Positions 51,644 to 60,453 of a stretch of 64,000 bases of DNA are shown here, piece by piece. The translations under genes were made by a program, and so were the position numbers. The notes under the pieces were generated by a model. It was given only the letters and a program-made list of their open reading frames with translations. It was not told the DNA's origin and searched no databases. Positions within the stretch are counted from its first letter, which is position 1. Every line of letters begins with the position of its first letter. The stretch comes from Pseudomonas japonica (GTDB taxonomy: Bacteria > Pseudomonadota > Gammaproteobacteria > Pseudomonadales > Pseudomonadaceae): assembly GCF_900188455.1 (NCBI RefSeq), contig NZ_FZOL01000021.1:1-64000 (forward strand), given 5' to 3'.

Positions 51644-52539
51644 AGATTCAACAACAGGTAGTGGTCTACAAGCAGCGCGATGAAGAGCAGGAACAGGTAC
51701 CAGACAGAGTACTTGAAGGTCTTGATCGCAGCGTGCGGCCGAACGCCACGGTACAACACCCAGGCCCACTGCAGGAAGCGCAGCCCCAGGAGCACGGCGC
51801 AGGCGAGATAGAGCGGCCCACTCATATGGATGGCGAATGGCAGCAGGCTCACCGCAAGCAATGCACAGGTGTAGAGCAGGATGTGCACCTTGGTGTAGTG
51901 CTCGCCATGGGTCACCGGCAGCATGGGGATGTCCGCCTTGGCGTATTCGGCCTTGCGGTGGATGGCCAGGGCCCAGAAATGCGGCGGGGTCCAGGCGAAG
52001 ATGATCAGCACCAGCAGCAGCGGTTCGGCGCTCAGGTGGCCGCTGACCGCCACCCAGCCCAGCAACGGCGGCGCCGCCCCGGCCAGGCCGCCGATCACGA
52101 TGTTCTGCGGCGTGGCGCGCTTGAGAAAGCCGGTGTAGATCACCGCATAGCCCAGCAGCGAGGCCAGGGTCAGCCAGGCAGTGAGGGGATTGGTGAAGGC
52201 CAGCAGCAAGGCCATCCCGACCAGCGCCAGCAGCAGGGCGAACAGCAGCGCCGGCAGCGGCGCGACCCGGCCCTCGGCCAGCGGGCGCTTGTGGGTGCGC
52301 GCCATCAGCGCGTCGATGCGCCGGTCCACCACATGATTGACCGCCGCCGCCGCGCCGGCGCAGCAACCGATGCCGAGGTTGCCGAACAGCAGCACGGTCC
52401 ACGGCACACCCGCGCGGGTGGCGAGAAACATGCCGACCAGCGAGGTGATCAGCATCAGCACCACCACCTTGGGCTTGGTCAGTTCCAGATAATCACGCCA
52501 GCCGGCGCGGACCTGGCCTTCGCTCAGAAGCGCTGCCAT
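51640..52539 (-). CDS. cyoE: Protohaem IX farnesyltransferase
   Basis: A 299-residue polytopic prenyltransferase of the UbiA superfamily, making haem O from haem B. The acidic motif is NHVVDRRIDALMARTHKRPLA-like (NxxxDxxxD), and a second motif (YTGFLKRATPQNIVIGG) follows. It lies directly next to ctaA, which converts haem O to haem A, and overlaps it by 16 nt. The pathway therefore serves the aa3 oxidase encoded in the same operon. Confidence 0.94.
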   Translation of the reverse strand: MAALLSEGQVRAGWRDYLELTKPKVVVLMLITSLVGMFLATRAGVPWTVLLFGNLGIGCCAGAAAAVNHVVDRRIDALMARTHKRPLAEGRVAPLPALLFALLLALVGMALLLAFTNPLTAWLTLASLLGYAVIYTGFLKRATPQNIVIGGLAGAAPPLLGWVAVSGHLSAEPLLLVLIIFAWTPPHFWALAIHRKAEYAKADIPMLPVTHGEHYTKVHILLYTCALLAVSLLPFAIHMSGPLYLACAVLLGLRFLQWAWVLYRGVRPHAAIKTFKYSVWYLFLLFIALLVDHYLLLNL

Positions 52540-53606
52540 GGATTGTCTCCCAGATAGTGAACGTCACCCGCCAGGCGCAGCGGCGTGAGGCGCCAGCCAA
52601 GGCTGACCCGCCGCGCCCGCGGCTGCATCACCAGACGGGTGCGGTAGTTGACCAGAACCATGCTCAGCAGCAGTCCGGCGCCACCGGCGTTGTGCGCCAC
52701 CGCCACCGCCAGCGGCAGGTGGAACAGCACGTTGCTGATGCCCAGGGCGATCTGCAGCAGCAGCGCCGCGACCACCAGCTTCGCCAGGCGCCGCAGGCCG
52801 AAGCGGTGCAGCTGCCAGGCCAGGGTCAGCAGCACGCAGGTCACGATCAGCGCGCCGAGCCGATGGGTGATATGGATCGCGGTACGTGCCTCGCTGTCGA
52901 GCTGGCCACCGAGGTAGTTGGGGCCGATGTGCTGGGTCAGGTGGAAGCCGTTGGCGAAGTCCGCCTGCGGCCACCACTCGCCATGACAGGTCGGCAGGTC
53001 GATGCAGGCCACCGCCGCATAGTTGGCGCTGACCCAGCCGCCCAGGGCGATCTGGCCGATCACCAGCAGCAACCCCAGCGCCGCCAGACGACGAAGCCGT
53101 CGCGGCAGGCCGGGCAGCGGCATATAGGCGCGAGACAGACGCAGGCTCAGGAGAAACAACAGGCTCAAGGTCGCGAAGCCGCCCAATAAATGCGCGGTGA
53201 CCACCTGCGGCCAAAGTTGCAGGGTCACCGTCCACATGCCGAACGCCGCCTGCACGAACACCACCCCGAGCACCAGCAGCGGCAGGCGATAGGGCTGGCC
53301 GTCACGCCCGTGGCGGCGCAGTGCCTGTACCGCCAGCATGGCGATGACCAGGGCCAGGGTGCCGGCGAAGTAACGGTGGACCATCTCGTTGCGGCCCTTG
53401 TGCGCCTCCACCGGCGAATCGGGGAAATGCAGCTCGGCATGGGCCAGTTGCGCCTCGGTCTTCGGCACGCTGATGAACCCGTAGCAACCCGGCCAGTCCG
53501 GGCAACCGAGACCGGCGTGGGTCAGGCGGGTGTAGGCACCGAGCAGCACCACCAGCAGCGCCAGCCCGGTGGCGAACACGGCGAGGCGATATCCAGGACG
53601 GGTCAT
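52524..53606 (-). CDS. ctaA: Haem A synthase (COX15/CtaA)
   Basis: A 360-residue membrane protein with about eight helices. Conserved features are GAYTRLTHAGLGCPDWPGCYG near the start, EMVHRYFAG-like His (NEMVHRY), VVTAHLLGG, and in the second half QHIGPNYLGG and HITHRLGA, supplying the haem-ligating His residues. A Cys pair in ACIDLPTCHGEW also fits COX15. It oxidises haem O to haem A for cytochrome oxidase. It overlaps cyoE. Confidence 0.94.
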   Translation of the reverse strand: MTRPGYRLAVFATGLALLVVLLGAYTRLTHAGLGCPDWPGCYGFISVPKTEAQLAHAELHFPDSPVEAHKGRNEMVHRYFAGTLALVIAMLAVQALRRHGRDGQPYRLPLLVLGVVFVQAAFGMWTVTLQLWPQVVTAHLLGGFATLSLLFLLSLRLSRAYMPLPGLPRRLRRLAALGLLLVIGQIALGGWVSANYAAVACIDLPTCHGEWWPQADFANGFHLTQHIGPNYLGGQLDSEARTAIHITHRLGALIVTCVLLTLAWQLHRFGLRRLAKLVVAALLLQIALGISNVLFHLPLAVAVAHNAGGAGLLLSMVLVNYRTRLVMQPRARRVSLGWRLTPLRLAGDVHYLGDNPWQRF

Positions 53607-53615
53607 GGCGCGCTC

Positions 53616-54209
53616 CTAACCGATGTTGGACAGTTTGAGCAGGTGACGCAGGTCGTTGAGCACATCCTTGCCCTTGACCCGCGCGTCGTAGCGCAGCACC
53701 AGATTGCCGTGGGGATCGACGATCCACAGTTGCGCCTCGTCGCGCTTGGGCGCGAGCGCGCCATAGCGCGTAGCGTCCAGCGGATAACGCTGCAATTGCG
53801 GATATTCGCTCTGCAGCCTGGCCAGGTAGTCGCCGCTCACCGGCTCGACGCTGGCCAGGGCATGCGCGGCGCGGCTGGCGTCACGGCCCAGGCCGATATT
53901 GATCTGCCGCGCCAGGTAGACCAGTTGCTGGCAATCGACGGCGCATCCCTTCGGCGCGCTGACCAGCAACTGCCAGCGCGCGTCCTCGGCCTGCACACCG
54001 AGGTCGGCGAGGGTCTGGCCGTTGCCGATCATCTCGCCGTGATAGCTGCGACCGTCCGGCACCCAGAACTGCAGTTTGTACATGCCGGTGGCGAGCAGCA
54101 TCGGCCCGATCACCACCAGCAGGATCAGGATCAGTTGCAGGCGTCCTCTGGCCCGGCCACGCGGGGCCTTGCCGTCAGACATGTCGAGTGGTCCCGTGGC
54201 GACTCCCAT
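53616..54209 (-). CDS. Conserved membrane-anchored protein of the oxidase operon
   Basis: A 197-residue protein with one helix (about 26-44, LQLILILLVVIGPMLLATGMY) and a periplasmic domain containing APKGCAVDCQQLVYLARQIN and a C-terminal part (LWIVDPHGNLVLRYD) that looks like a degenerate SCO/thioredoxin fold, with the Cys pair widely placed. It occupies the slot of the hypothetical gene between SURF1 and ctaA in P. aeruginosa and probably helps oxidase assembly. The ATG at 54209 has AGGAG 7 nt upstream and overlaps the SURF1 gene by 35 nt. Confidence 0.8.
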   Translation of the reverse strand: MGVATGPLDMSDGKAPRGRARGRLQLILILLVVIGPMLLATGMYKLQFWVPDGRSYHGEMIGNGQTLADLGVQAEDARWQLLVSAPKGCAVDCQQLVYLARQINIGLGRDASRAAHALASVEPVSGDYLARLQSEYPQLQRYPLDATRYGALAPKRDEAQLWIVDPHGNLVLRYDARVKGKDVLNDLRHLLKLSNIG

Positions 54210-54921
54210 GCGATTTCTCCTTTTTATCGTGTCGATGCCATCCGAAGTACAGGTAGAGCGCGATCAGGGCCGTCGCCAGGGCGAACCACTGCACGGCGTA
54301 GCCCAGGTGTTTTTCCGGGCTGAGGGCGACCGGCGGCCAGTCCACCCGGTAGCTGGCCGGCCCCGCTTCCAGGCGCAGTTCGTAGGGGTAGCCGTCGCGG
54401 GCCAGCTGCGCCCAGAGGTGTGTGGGTTCGGCGCTGTTGAGCAGGCGCGGAAACTCGCCGGCGGGTGCATCGGCGCGCAGCAGGAAGCTGGCACCGGGGG
54501 CGATGTAGACCCAGGCGGTCAGGTCGAGCGTGGCTTGCGGGGTGTCGAAGCTCGCCGCCACGCGGCGGTCCGGCCATGGCAGCCAGCCGCGGTTGACCAG
54601 CCACCAGTGCCCGCTGGGCTCGTCGAAGAAGGGTTGCAGCAGCTCGACGCCGGCATGACCGTCACGCATGCGGCTGTCCAGCAGCAGGCTGTGTTCGCCA
54701 TCGAAATGACCGCGCAGGTGCACGCGGCGATACGCCGGATCGGCCTGCTCAAGCAGTTGCCCGGCAGGCACCGGCGCCTCGATTTCACGCTCGGCGTAGA
54801 CATTCAGCAGCGCACGCTTTTCATCCGCGCGACCGAGCTGCCAGAAGCCCAGGCCGACCAGCAGCGGCAGCAACGCCAGCACCACCAGGGTCGGCACCAG
54901 GCCGGGACGAAAGGGTCTCAT
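54175..54921 (-). CDS. SURF1 family cytochrome oxidase assembly protein
   Basis: A 248-residue protein with a helix at each end (about 9-27 and 215-233), the SURF1 topology. Conserved stretches are GFWQLGRADEKRALL, YRRVHLRGHF, WWLVNRGWLPWPD and the C-terminal HLGYAVQWFALATALIALYLYFG. SURF1 helps place haem A in subunit I. It follows coxC on the minus strand, with one opposite-strand gene between. A His-rich basic tail follows the last helix. Confidence 0.92.
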   Translation of the reverse strand: MRPFRPGLVPTLVVLALLPLLVGLGFWQLGRADEKRALLNVYAEREIEAPVPAGQLLEQADPAYRRVHLRGHFDGEHSLLLDSRMRDGHAGVELLQPFFDEPSGHWWLVNRGWLPWPDRRVAASFDTPQATLDLTAWVYIAPGASFLLRADAPAGEFPRLLNSAEPTHLWAQLARDGYPYELRLEAGPASYRVDWPPVALSPEKHLGYAVQWFALATALIALYLYFGWHRHDKKEKSHGSRHGTTRHV

Positions 54922-54981
54922 CGGGCCCCCGCAAGGGCTGTCGCTATACTGAAAGGCATCACTTCCCCCGGAGTATTCGCC

Positions 54982-55185
54982 ATGCTCAAAGCCGCGATCG
55001 TTGTGATGTTGCTGGCTACCATCGCCAGTCTGTTCAGCGGCCTGGTGTTCCTGGTCAAGGACGACGGGCAGTCCACTCGCCTGTTGAAAGCCCTGACCCT
55101 TCGCGTCTGCCTGGCCGCCGTGACCCTCGGCCTGATCACCTGGGGTTTCGTCAGCGGCCAGTTGGTGTCGCACGCGCCCTGGTAG
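54982..55185 (+). CDS. DUF2909 twin transmembrane protein
   Basis: A 67-residue protein with two membrane helices (about 5-25 and 43-61) joined by a short polar loop (KDDGQSTRLLKALT). This matches DUF2909. GGAG sits 8 nt before the ATG. It is transcribed opposite to the whole oxidase operon, in the gap between SURF1 and coxC. A gene of this family has the same place in P. aeruginosa, so the orientation is likely conserved. The function is unknown, presumably in oxidase assembly or stability. Confidence 0.87.
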   Translation: MLKAAIVVMLLATIASLFSGLVFLVKDDGQSTRLLKALTLRVCLAAVTLGLITWGFVSGQLVSHAPW

Positions 55186-55194
55186 ATCCTCCCG

Positions 55195-56082
55195 TCACAG
55201 CACGTAGACGAAGATGAACAGTCCCACCCAGACCACATCGACGAAGTGCCAGTACCAGCTGGCCGCCTCGAAACCGAAGTGCTTGTCCGCGTTGAAGTGA
55301 CCGCGCAGGATCCGCATCAGCATCACGAACAGAATCAGGGTGCCCATGGTCACGTGGGCACCGTGGAAGCCCGTGAGCATGAAGAAGGTCGCGCCGTAGA
55401 TCCCCGAACCGAGGGTCAGGCCCAGATGGGTGTAGGCCTCGTGGTACTCGTAGGCCTGCAGGATGAGAAACGCCACGCCGAGGACGATGGTCAGGGCCAG
55501 CCAGAACTTCAGCGGACCGCGATGATCCTTGCGCAGGGCATGGTGGGCGAAGGTGATGGTCACGCTGGAACTGACCAGCAGGATGGTGTTGATCAGCGGC
55601 AGGTGCCAGGGGTCGATGACGTCCTTCGGCGGCGGGAACAGTTTCGGGTCCGGGGTGTGCAGCAGCGGCCAGGTGAACTGGAAGTTCGGCCAGAGCATGT
55701 GCGTCACGCCTTTCGCCCCCTCGCCGCCGAGCCACGGGCCGGCCAGGTGGCGCACGTAGAACAGCGTGCCGAAGAAGGCGATGAAGAACATCACCTCGGA
55801 GAAGATGAACCACGACATGCCCCAGCGGAACGAGCGGTCCATCTGCGGGCTGTACAGGCCGGCGTGGCTTTCCTTGATCACCGCGCCGAACCAGCCGAAC
55901 AGCATGTAGGCCAGGCACAGGGCGCCGACGAAGAAGATCAGCGGCCCATGGGAGTCCGGATGCCCGGCCTTCATGTCGTTGAACCAGGTGCCGAGGCCGA
56001 ACACCGTGATGAACATGCCGATGGTGGCGATGATCGGCCACTTGCTTTGCGCCGGTACGTAGTAGTGCTCGTGAGAGGCCAT
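55195..56082 (-). CDS. coxC: Cytochrome c oxidase subunit III
   Basis: A 295-residue subunit III with seven expected helices: WPIIATIGMFITVFGLGTWF, MSWFIFSEVMFFIAFFGTLFYVRH, NTILLVSSSVTITFAHHAL, GSGIYGATFFMLTGFHGAHVTMGTLIL and ASWYWHFVDVVWVGLFIFVYVL are diagnostic stretches in order. It stabilises subunit I and holds lipids. AGGAG precedes the ATG at 56082; it follows cox11 by 12 nt. Confidence 0.96.
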   Translation of the reverse strand: MASHEHYYVPAQSKWPIIATIGMFITVFGLGTWFNDMKAGHPDSHGPLIFFVGALCLAYMLFGWFGAVIKESHAGLYSPQMDRSFRWGMSWFIFSEVMFFIAFFGTLFYVRHLAGPWLGGEGAKGVTHMLWPNFQFTWPLLHTPDPKLFPPPKDVIDPWHLPLINTILLVSSSVTITFAHHALRKDHRGPLKFWLALTIVLGVAFLILQAYEYHEAYTHLGLTLGSGIYGATFFMLTGFHGAHVTMGTLILFVMLMRILRGHFNADKHFGFEAASWYWHFVDVVWVGLFIFVYVL

Positions 56083-56094
56083 GGATTGTTCTCC

Positions 56095-56664
56095 TTATCG
56101 GGCGCTCTGCGGGTTCGTGCTGGCCACGTGGGCGACCGGCGGTTGGCGAGCGGTGATATCGAACAGCGTGTAGGCGAGCGTCAGGTGTTTCACATCCCTG
56201 GGCAGGTCGCGGTCGACGATGAAACGCACCGGCATCTCGATGCGCTCACCCGGCTGCAGCACCTGCTGGCTGAAGCAGAAACATTCGGTCTTGTGGAAAT
56301 ACGCCGCCGCCTCGGCCGGTGAAATGCTCGGGATGGCCTGGGCGGTCATGGGTTTGTCGGTCGGGTTGTGGGCGACGAAGATCATCTGGTTCACCGCCCC
56401 CGGGTTGACGTCGATCTGGTCGGCACTGGAGTAGAAGTCCCAGACCATGTCGATGGCATTGGTGGACAGGAACTGCACTTTCACCGAACGCTCCGGGTCG
56501 ACCATCTGCGTGCCCTGGTACTGGCCGCCGGTCTTGCCGTTGATGCCGAAGGCGCGGCACATCACGTCGTAGATCGGCACCAGGGCGAAGCCGAAGGCGA
56601 ACATCAGCACCGCCAGCAGCAGCAGGCGGGTGACCAGACGCCTGATCGAGATGCCCTCGCTCAT
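56095..56664 (-). CDS. cox11: Cytochrome oxidase copper-assembly protein Cox11/CtaG
   Basis: A 189-residue protein with one N-terminal helix (about 13-30) and a periplasmic immunoglobulin-like copper domain: GQYQGTQMVDPERSVKVQF, DFYSSADQIDVNPGAVNQM, FHKTECFCFSQQVLQPGE with the copper-binding CFCF, and MPVRFIVD. It inserts copper into the CuB site of subunit I. The gene lies between coxA (15 nt upstream) and coxC in the operon. Confidence 0.95.
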   Translation of the reverse strand: MSEGISIRRLVTRLLLLAVLMFAFGFALVPIYDVMCRAFGINGKTGGQYQGTQMVDPERSVKVQFLSTNAIDMVWDFYSSADQIDVNPGAVNQMIFVAHNPTDKPMTAQAIPSISPAEAAAYFHKTECFCFSQQVLQPGERIEMPVRFIVDRDLPRDVKHLTLAYTLFDITARQPPVAHVASTNPQSAR

Positions 56665-56679
56665 GACCGCGGCCCTCCT

Positions 56680-58272
56680 TTATTTCACGTCCGGTGGCGT
56701 CTGGAAGGTGTGGTACGGCGCCGGCGACGGCACGGTCCACTCCAGGCCATCGGCACCGTCCCAGGGTTTCGCCGGAGCCGGCTGGCCACCGCGGATGCAC
56801 TTGATGACGATGAACAGGAACAGCAACTGCGTGGTGCCGAACATGAAGGCACCGATCGAGCTGATCATGTTGAAGTCGGCGAACTGCAGGTTGTAGTCCG
56901 GGATCCGCCGCGGCATGCCGGCCAGGCCGACGAAGTGCATGGGGAAGAACGCCAGGTTCATGCCGACGAAGGACAGCCAGAAGTGCAGCTTGCCCAGGGT
57001 TTCGTCGTACATGTGCCCGGTCCACTTCGGCAGCCAGTAGTAGGCCGAGGCGAAGATGCCGAAGATCGCCCCGGGCACCAGCACGTAGTGGAAGTGCGCG
57101 ACCACGAAGTAGGTGTCGTGGTACTGGAAGTCCGCCGGGGCGATGGCCAGCATCAGCCCGGAAAAGCCGCCGATGGTGAACAGGATGACGAACGCCACGG
57201 CGAACAGCATCGGCGTTTCGAAGGTCAGCGAGCCTTCCCACATGGTGCTCACCCAGTTGAACACCTTCACCCCGGTGGGCACGGCGATCAGCATGGTGGC
57301 GTACATGAAGAACAGCTCGCCCACCACCGGGATGCCGACCACGAACATGTGGTGGGCCCAGACGATGAACGAGAGGAAGGCGATCGCCCCGGTGGCGTAG
57401 ACCATCGAGGTGTAGCCGAACAGCGGCTTGCGCGAGAACGCCGGGATGATCGAACTGACCGCGCCGAAGGCGGGCAGGATCATGATGTACACCTCGGGAT
57501 GACCGAAGAACCAGAACACGTGCTGGAACAGCACCGGGTCGCCGCCGCCGGCGGCACTGAAGAAGCTGGTGCCGAAGTGGATGTCCATCAGCATCATGGT
57601 CACCACCCCCGCCAGCACCGGCATCACCGCGATCAGCAGGAACGCGGTGATCAGCCAGGTCCAGACGAACAGCGGCATCTTCATCAGGGTCATGCCGGGG
57701 GCGCGCAGGTTGAGGATGGTGGCGATGACGTTGATCGCGCCCATGATCGAACTGATGCCCATCAGGTGGATGGCGAAGATGAAGAAGGTCACGCTCTGCG
57801 GCGCGTAGGTGGTGGACAGCGGTGCGTAGAAGGTCCAGCCGAAGTTCGGGCCGCCGCCGGGCATGAACAGGGTCGAGACCAGCAGCAGGAACGCCGCCGG
57901 CAGCAGCCAGAAGCTGAAGTTGTTCATCCGTGGCAGGGCCATGTCCGGCGCGCCGATCATCAGCGGGATCATCCAGTTGGCCAGGCCGACGAAGGCCGGC
58001 ATGACCGCGCCGAAGACCATCACCAGACCATGCATGGTGGTCATCTGGTTGAAGAACTCCGGCTGGACGATCTGCAGGCCGGGCTGGAACAGCTCGGCAC
58101 GGATCACCATGGCGAAGGAGCCACCCAGCAGAAACGCGCAGAAGGCGAACCACAGGTACATCGAGCCGATGTCCTTGTGGTTGGTGGTCAGCACCCAGCG
58201 CATCAGGCCCTTGGCCGGGCCGTGGGCGTGGTCATGCCCGGCATGACCGTGGTCGTCGATCACTGTGCTCAT
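56680..58272 (-). CDS. coxA: Cytochrome c oxidase subunit I
   Basis: A 530-residue haem-copper subunit with 12 expected helices. The low-spin haem His lies in FNQMTTMHGLVMVFGAVMP, CuB/cross-linked Tyr in WFFGHPEVYIMILPAFG, the two CuB His in VWAHHMF, and the haem a3 ligand in HDTYFVVAHFHYVL. The MTTMHG and FHY patterns place it in the A-type family. With CoxB and CoxC it reduces oxygen to water and pumps protons. CAGGAG precedes ATG 58272. Confidence 0.97.
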   Translation of the reverse strand: MSTVIDDHGHAGHDHAHGPAKGLMRWVLTTNHKDIGSMYLWFAFCAFLLGGSFAMVIRAELFQPGLQIVQPEFFNQMTTMHGLVMVFGAVMPAFVGLANWMIPLMIGAPDMALPRMNNFSFWLLPAAFLLLVSTLFMPGGGPNFGWTFYAPLSTTYAPQSVTFFIFAIHLMGISSIMGAINVIATILNLRAPGMTLMKMPLFVWTWLITAFLLIAVMPVLAGVVTMMLMDIHFGTSFFSAAGGGDPVLFQHVFWFFGHPEVYIMILPAFGAVSSIIPAFSRKPLFGYTSMVYATGAIAFLSFIVWAHHMFVVGIPVVGELFFMYATMLIAVPTGVKVFNWVSTMWEGSLTFETPMLFAVAFVILFTIGGFSGLMLAIAPADFQYHDTYFVVAHFHYVLVPGAIFGIFASAYYWLPKWTGHMYDETLGKLHFWLSFVGMNLAFFPMHFVGLAGMPRRIPDYNLQFADFNMISSIGAFMFGTTQLLFLFIVIKCIRGGQPAPAKPWDGADGLEWTVPSPAPYHTFQTPPDVK

Positions 58273-58294
58273 GTCCTGTCTCCTGAAAACCGGC

Positions 58295-59422
58295 TCATTT
58301 GCTTTCCGCCTGCTTGATCGCCAGCACGTCTTTCGGCGTGACCATGTCGCCCTTGTTGTTGCCCCAGGCGTTGCGTTCGTAGGTGACGACCGCGGCGATG
58401 TCGACTTCCGAGAGTTGCTTGCCGAACGCCGCCATGGCGGTGCCGGGCTTGCCGTGGAACACGATGCTCAGGTGATCCTCTTTCGGTCCGGTGGCGATCT
58501 TCGAGCCCTTCAGCGCCGGGAACATCGGCGGCAGGCCCTGGCCTTCGGCCTGGTGACAGGCGACGCAGGTGGTGTGGTAGACCTTGTCGCCGCGCTCCAC
58601 CAGTTCCTGCAGGGTCCATTCCTTGCTGGTCAGCTCCTTGAGCTTGGCCGCCTCAGCCTTGCGTTCGCCGAGCCAGGTCTCGTAGTCGGCCTTGGACTTG
58701 ACCTCGACCACCACCGGCATGAAGCCGTGGTCCTTGCCGCACAGCTCGGTGCACTGGCCGCGGTAGATGCCGGGCTTCTCGACCCGGGTCCAGGCCTCGT
58801 TGACGAAGCCGGGGATGGCGTCGCGCTTGACCGCGAAGGCCGGTACCCACCAGGAATGGATGACGTCGGCGGCGGTGACCAGGAAGCGCACCTTGGCGCC
58901 CACCGGCAATACCAGCGGCTGGTCGACTTCGAGCAGGTAGTGTTCGTCCTTGGGCGCCTTGCCGTGGATCTGCTCGGCCGGCGTCGCCAGGTTGCTGAAG
59001 AACTCGACGTCCTGGCCCAGGTACTTGTAGTGCCATTTCCACTGGTAGCCGGTGACCTGGATATCCACGTCCGATTCGCTGGCATCGTAGATCTCGATCA
59101 GCGTCTTGGTCGCTGGAATGGCCATGGCCACCAGGATCAGGAAGGGCACCACGGTCCACATGATTTCCACCCAGGTGTGCTCGTGGAAATGCGCCGGCTG
59201 CTGGCCGGTGGAACGGCGGTGGACGATCATCGACCAGAACATCGCCCCGAACACCACGAGGCCGATCACCACGCAGATCCAGAAGATGGTCATGTGCAGA
59301 TCGAACACGGCGTTGCTGACGACGGTCGCCCCCGGCGCCATGTTCACCGTCCAGGCGGCATGCGCCGGGGTGAATAGCGACCACAACAGGAGGCCCATCC
59401 AGACGTGTGGATGTCGCATCAT
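58295..59422 (-). CDS. coxB: Cytochrome c oxidase subunit II with fused cytochrome c domain
   Basis: A 375-residue subunit II: signal peptide (about 1-22), two helices (about 41-63 and 88-106), a CuA domain (YQWKWHY; CTELCGKDHGFMPVVV at 224-239) and a C-terminal cytochrome c domain with CVACH (286-290). The extra haem makes this a caa3-type subunit, which can accept electrons directly. It is the first gene of the oxidase operon; AAGGGGAA precedes ATG 59422. Confidence 0.96.
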   Translation of the reverse strand: MMRHPHVWMGLLLWSLFTPAHAAWTVNMAPGATVVSNAVFDLHMTIFWICVVIGLVVFGAMFWSMIVHRRSTGQQPAHFHEHTWVEIMWTVVPFLILVAMAIPATKTLIEIYDASESDVDIQVTGYQWKWHYKYLGQDVEFFSNLATPAEQIHGKAPKDEHYLLEVDQPLVLPVGAKVRFLVTAADVIHSWWVPAFAVKRDAIPGFVNEAWTRVEKPGIYRGQCTELCGKDHGFMPVVVEVKSKADYETWLGERKAEAAKLKELTSKEWTLQELVERGDKVYHTTCVACHQAEGQGLPPMFPALKGSKIATGPKEDHLSIVFHGKPGTAMAAFGKQLSEVDIAAVVTYERNAWGNNKGDMVTPKDVLAIKQAESK

Positions 59423-59790
59423 TGCGGGTTCCCCTTATCGTTCTTGTTATCCCGGAGGCGGGACCTGCGGAAGGGGGCACGACGTCAAGACTGCGGACTT
59501 CGACGGCGGCCCCCCGCTGCACTTCAGGCGGGCCTCATCAGCCAAAACTCACTCACAGCGGAGTATAGACAGGGGTCTCGACCACGCAATGCGGTCTCTG
59601 CAAACGTCTTTCGAGCCTTAATCGATCCGCCCGAAACGCTGTAAGACATTGACTTATAATGGTGATGGCACTTCGATATAACCCTGTTGCGCAAAGGGGC
59701 ATAACGGTTATGAGAAATGAGTATTAGCGCACAGAAAAACTTGGCTAACTTAGTGTCTTCCGTTTGTCATCGCTTTTCCCTGGAGTTGTC
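59423..59790. other. Divergent intergenic region upstream of coxB
   Basis: About 370 bp that should contain the promoter of the oxidase operon (leftward) and of the next gene (rightward). It is AT-rich from about 59630 onward and holds a 13-nt palindrome at 59700. No gene or RNA was recognised. Confidence 0.5.
59700..59712. promoter_or_regulatory. 13-nt palindrome upstream of the 217-residue gene
   Basis: CATAACGGTTATG, a perfect palindrome with 6-bp arms around one base, 79 nt ahead of the start codon at 59791. A TTGACTTATAAT stretch (59649-59660) lies upstream. It looks like an operator for a dimeric regulator; the regulator is not known. Confidence 0.4.
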
Positions 59791-60444
59791 ATGAACATTG
59801 CCGCATTGCGCGAGCAGATCACCCGAGCCCAACAACACGAATCCGAAACCGGCCAACTGCAACAACAGCTCATCCATCAGTTGCCTCATCTTCATCCGTT
59901 GATCCAGTTACCCGAGCAGGACGCTCAGGGGGCGTTGAACCGTTTCGTCAACGCCTACATCGACCAGGTACCGGAAATGCTCGAAGCCGCGAACGCCGTT
60001 GCCCGCGAGGCGGGCATCGAGTCGCAGATCAAGCCGGTGCTGAAAATCGCCGAAGAATATTTCATTACCCCACCGCAGATCATGCACGGCCATGTCGGCC
60101 TCGATTGCCTGCTCGACGAAGCCTACCTGGCCCACCGCCTGGTGGAGGAAGTCAACGACCTGTACATCAAGCACTTCCAGCAACCGCTGATTCCGCTGGA
60201 TACCACGGTGGCCAACCTGATTGCCCACCAACTGATCGGCGAAGAATTCGCCAACCAGCTGGATGAAGTGGTGCATCACTCGCTGGACAATATGCTCGAC
60301 GACGCCAGCTTCGCCCTGGAGTCGGTGGAAGCCTACCGCGAGAAGCTGAGCAGCCCGGAGACGGGGGCGGCGTGGAAGCGCTGGCCGTGTCTGTCGCGGC
60401 AGTTGGGCGTCGGCCTGGAACTGGGGCAGGAACAGACTGCCTGA
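59791..60444 (+). CDS. Conserved hypothetical protein next to the oxidase operon
   Basis: A 217-residue soluble, mostly helical protein that I recognise only by position (a homologue sits beside coxB in P. aeruginosa). It has an N-terminal Gln/His-rich helix (REQITRAQQHESETGQLQQQ), a middle part (IKPVLKIAEEYFITPPQIM, GLDCLLDEAYLAHRLVEEVND) and a C-terminal part rich in Asp/Glu. No signal peptide or membrane segment is visible. TGGAGT lies 6 nt before ATG 59791. Confidence 0.75.
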   Translation: MNIAALREQITRAQQHESETGQLQQQLIHQLPHLHPLIQLPEQDAQGALNRFVNAYIDQVPEMLEAANAVAREAGIESQIKPVLKIAEEYFITPPQIMHGHVGLDCLLDEAYLAHRLVEEVNDLYIKHFQQPLIPLDTTVANLIAHQLIGEEFANQLDEVVHHSLDNMLDDASFALESVEAYREKLSSPETGAAWKRWPCLSRQLGVGLELGQEQTA

Positions 60445-60453
60445 TCGTCATTC

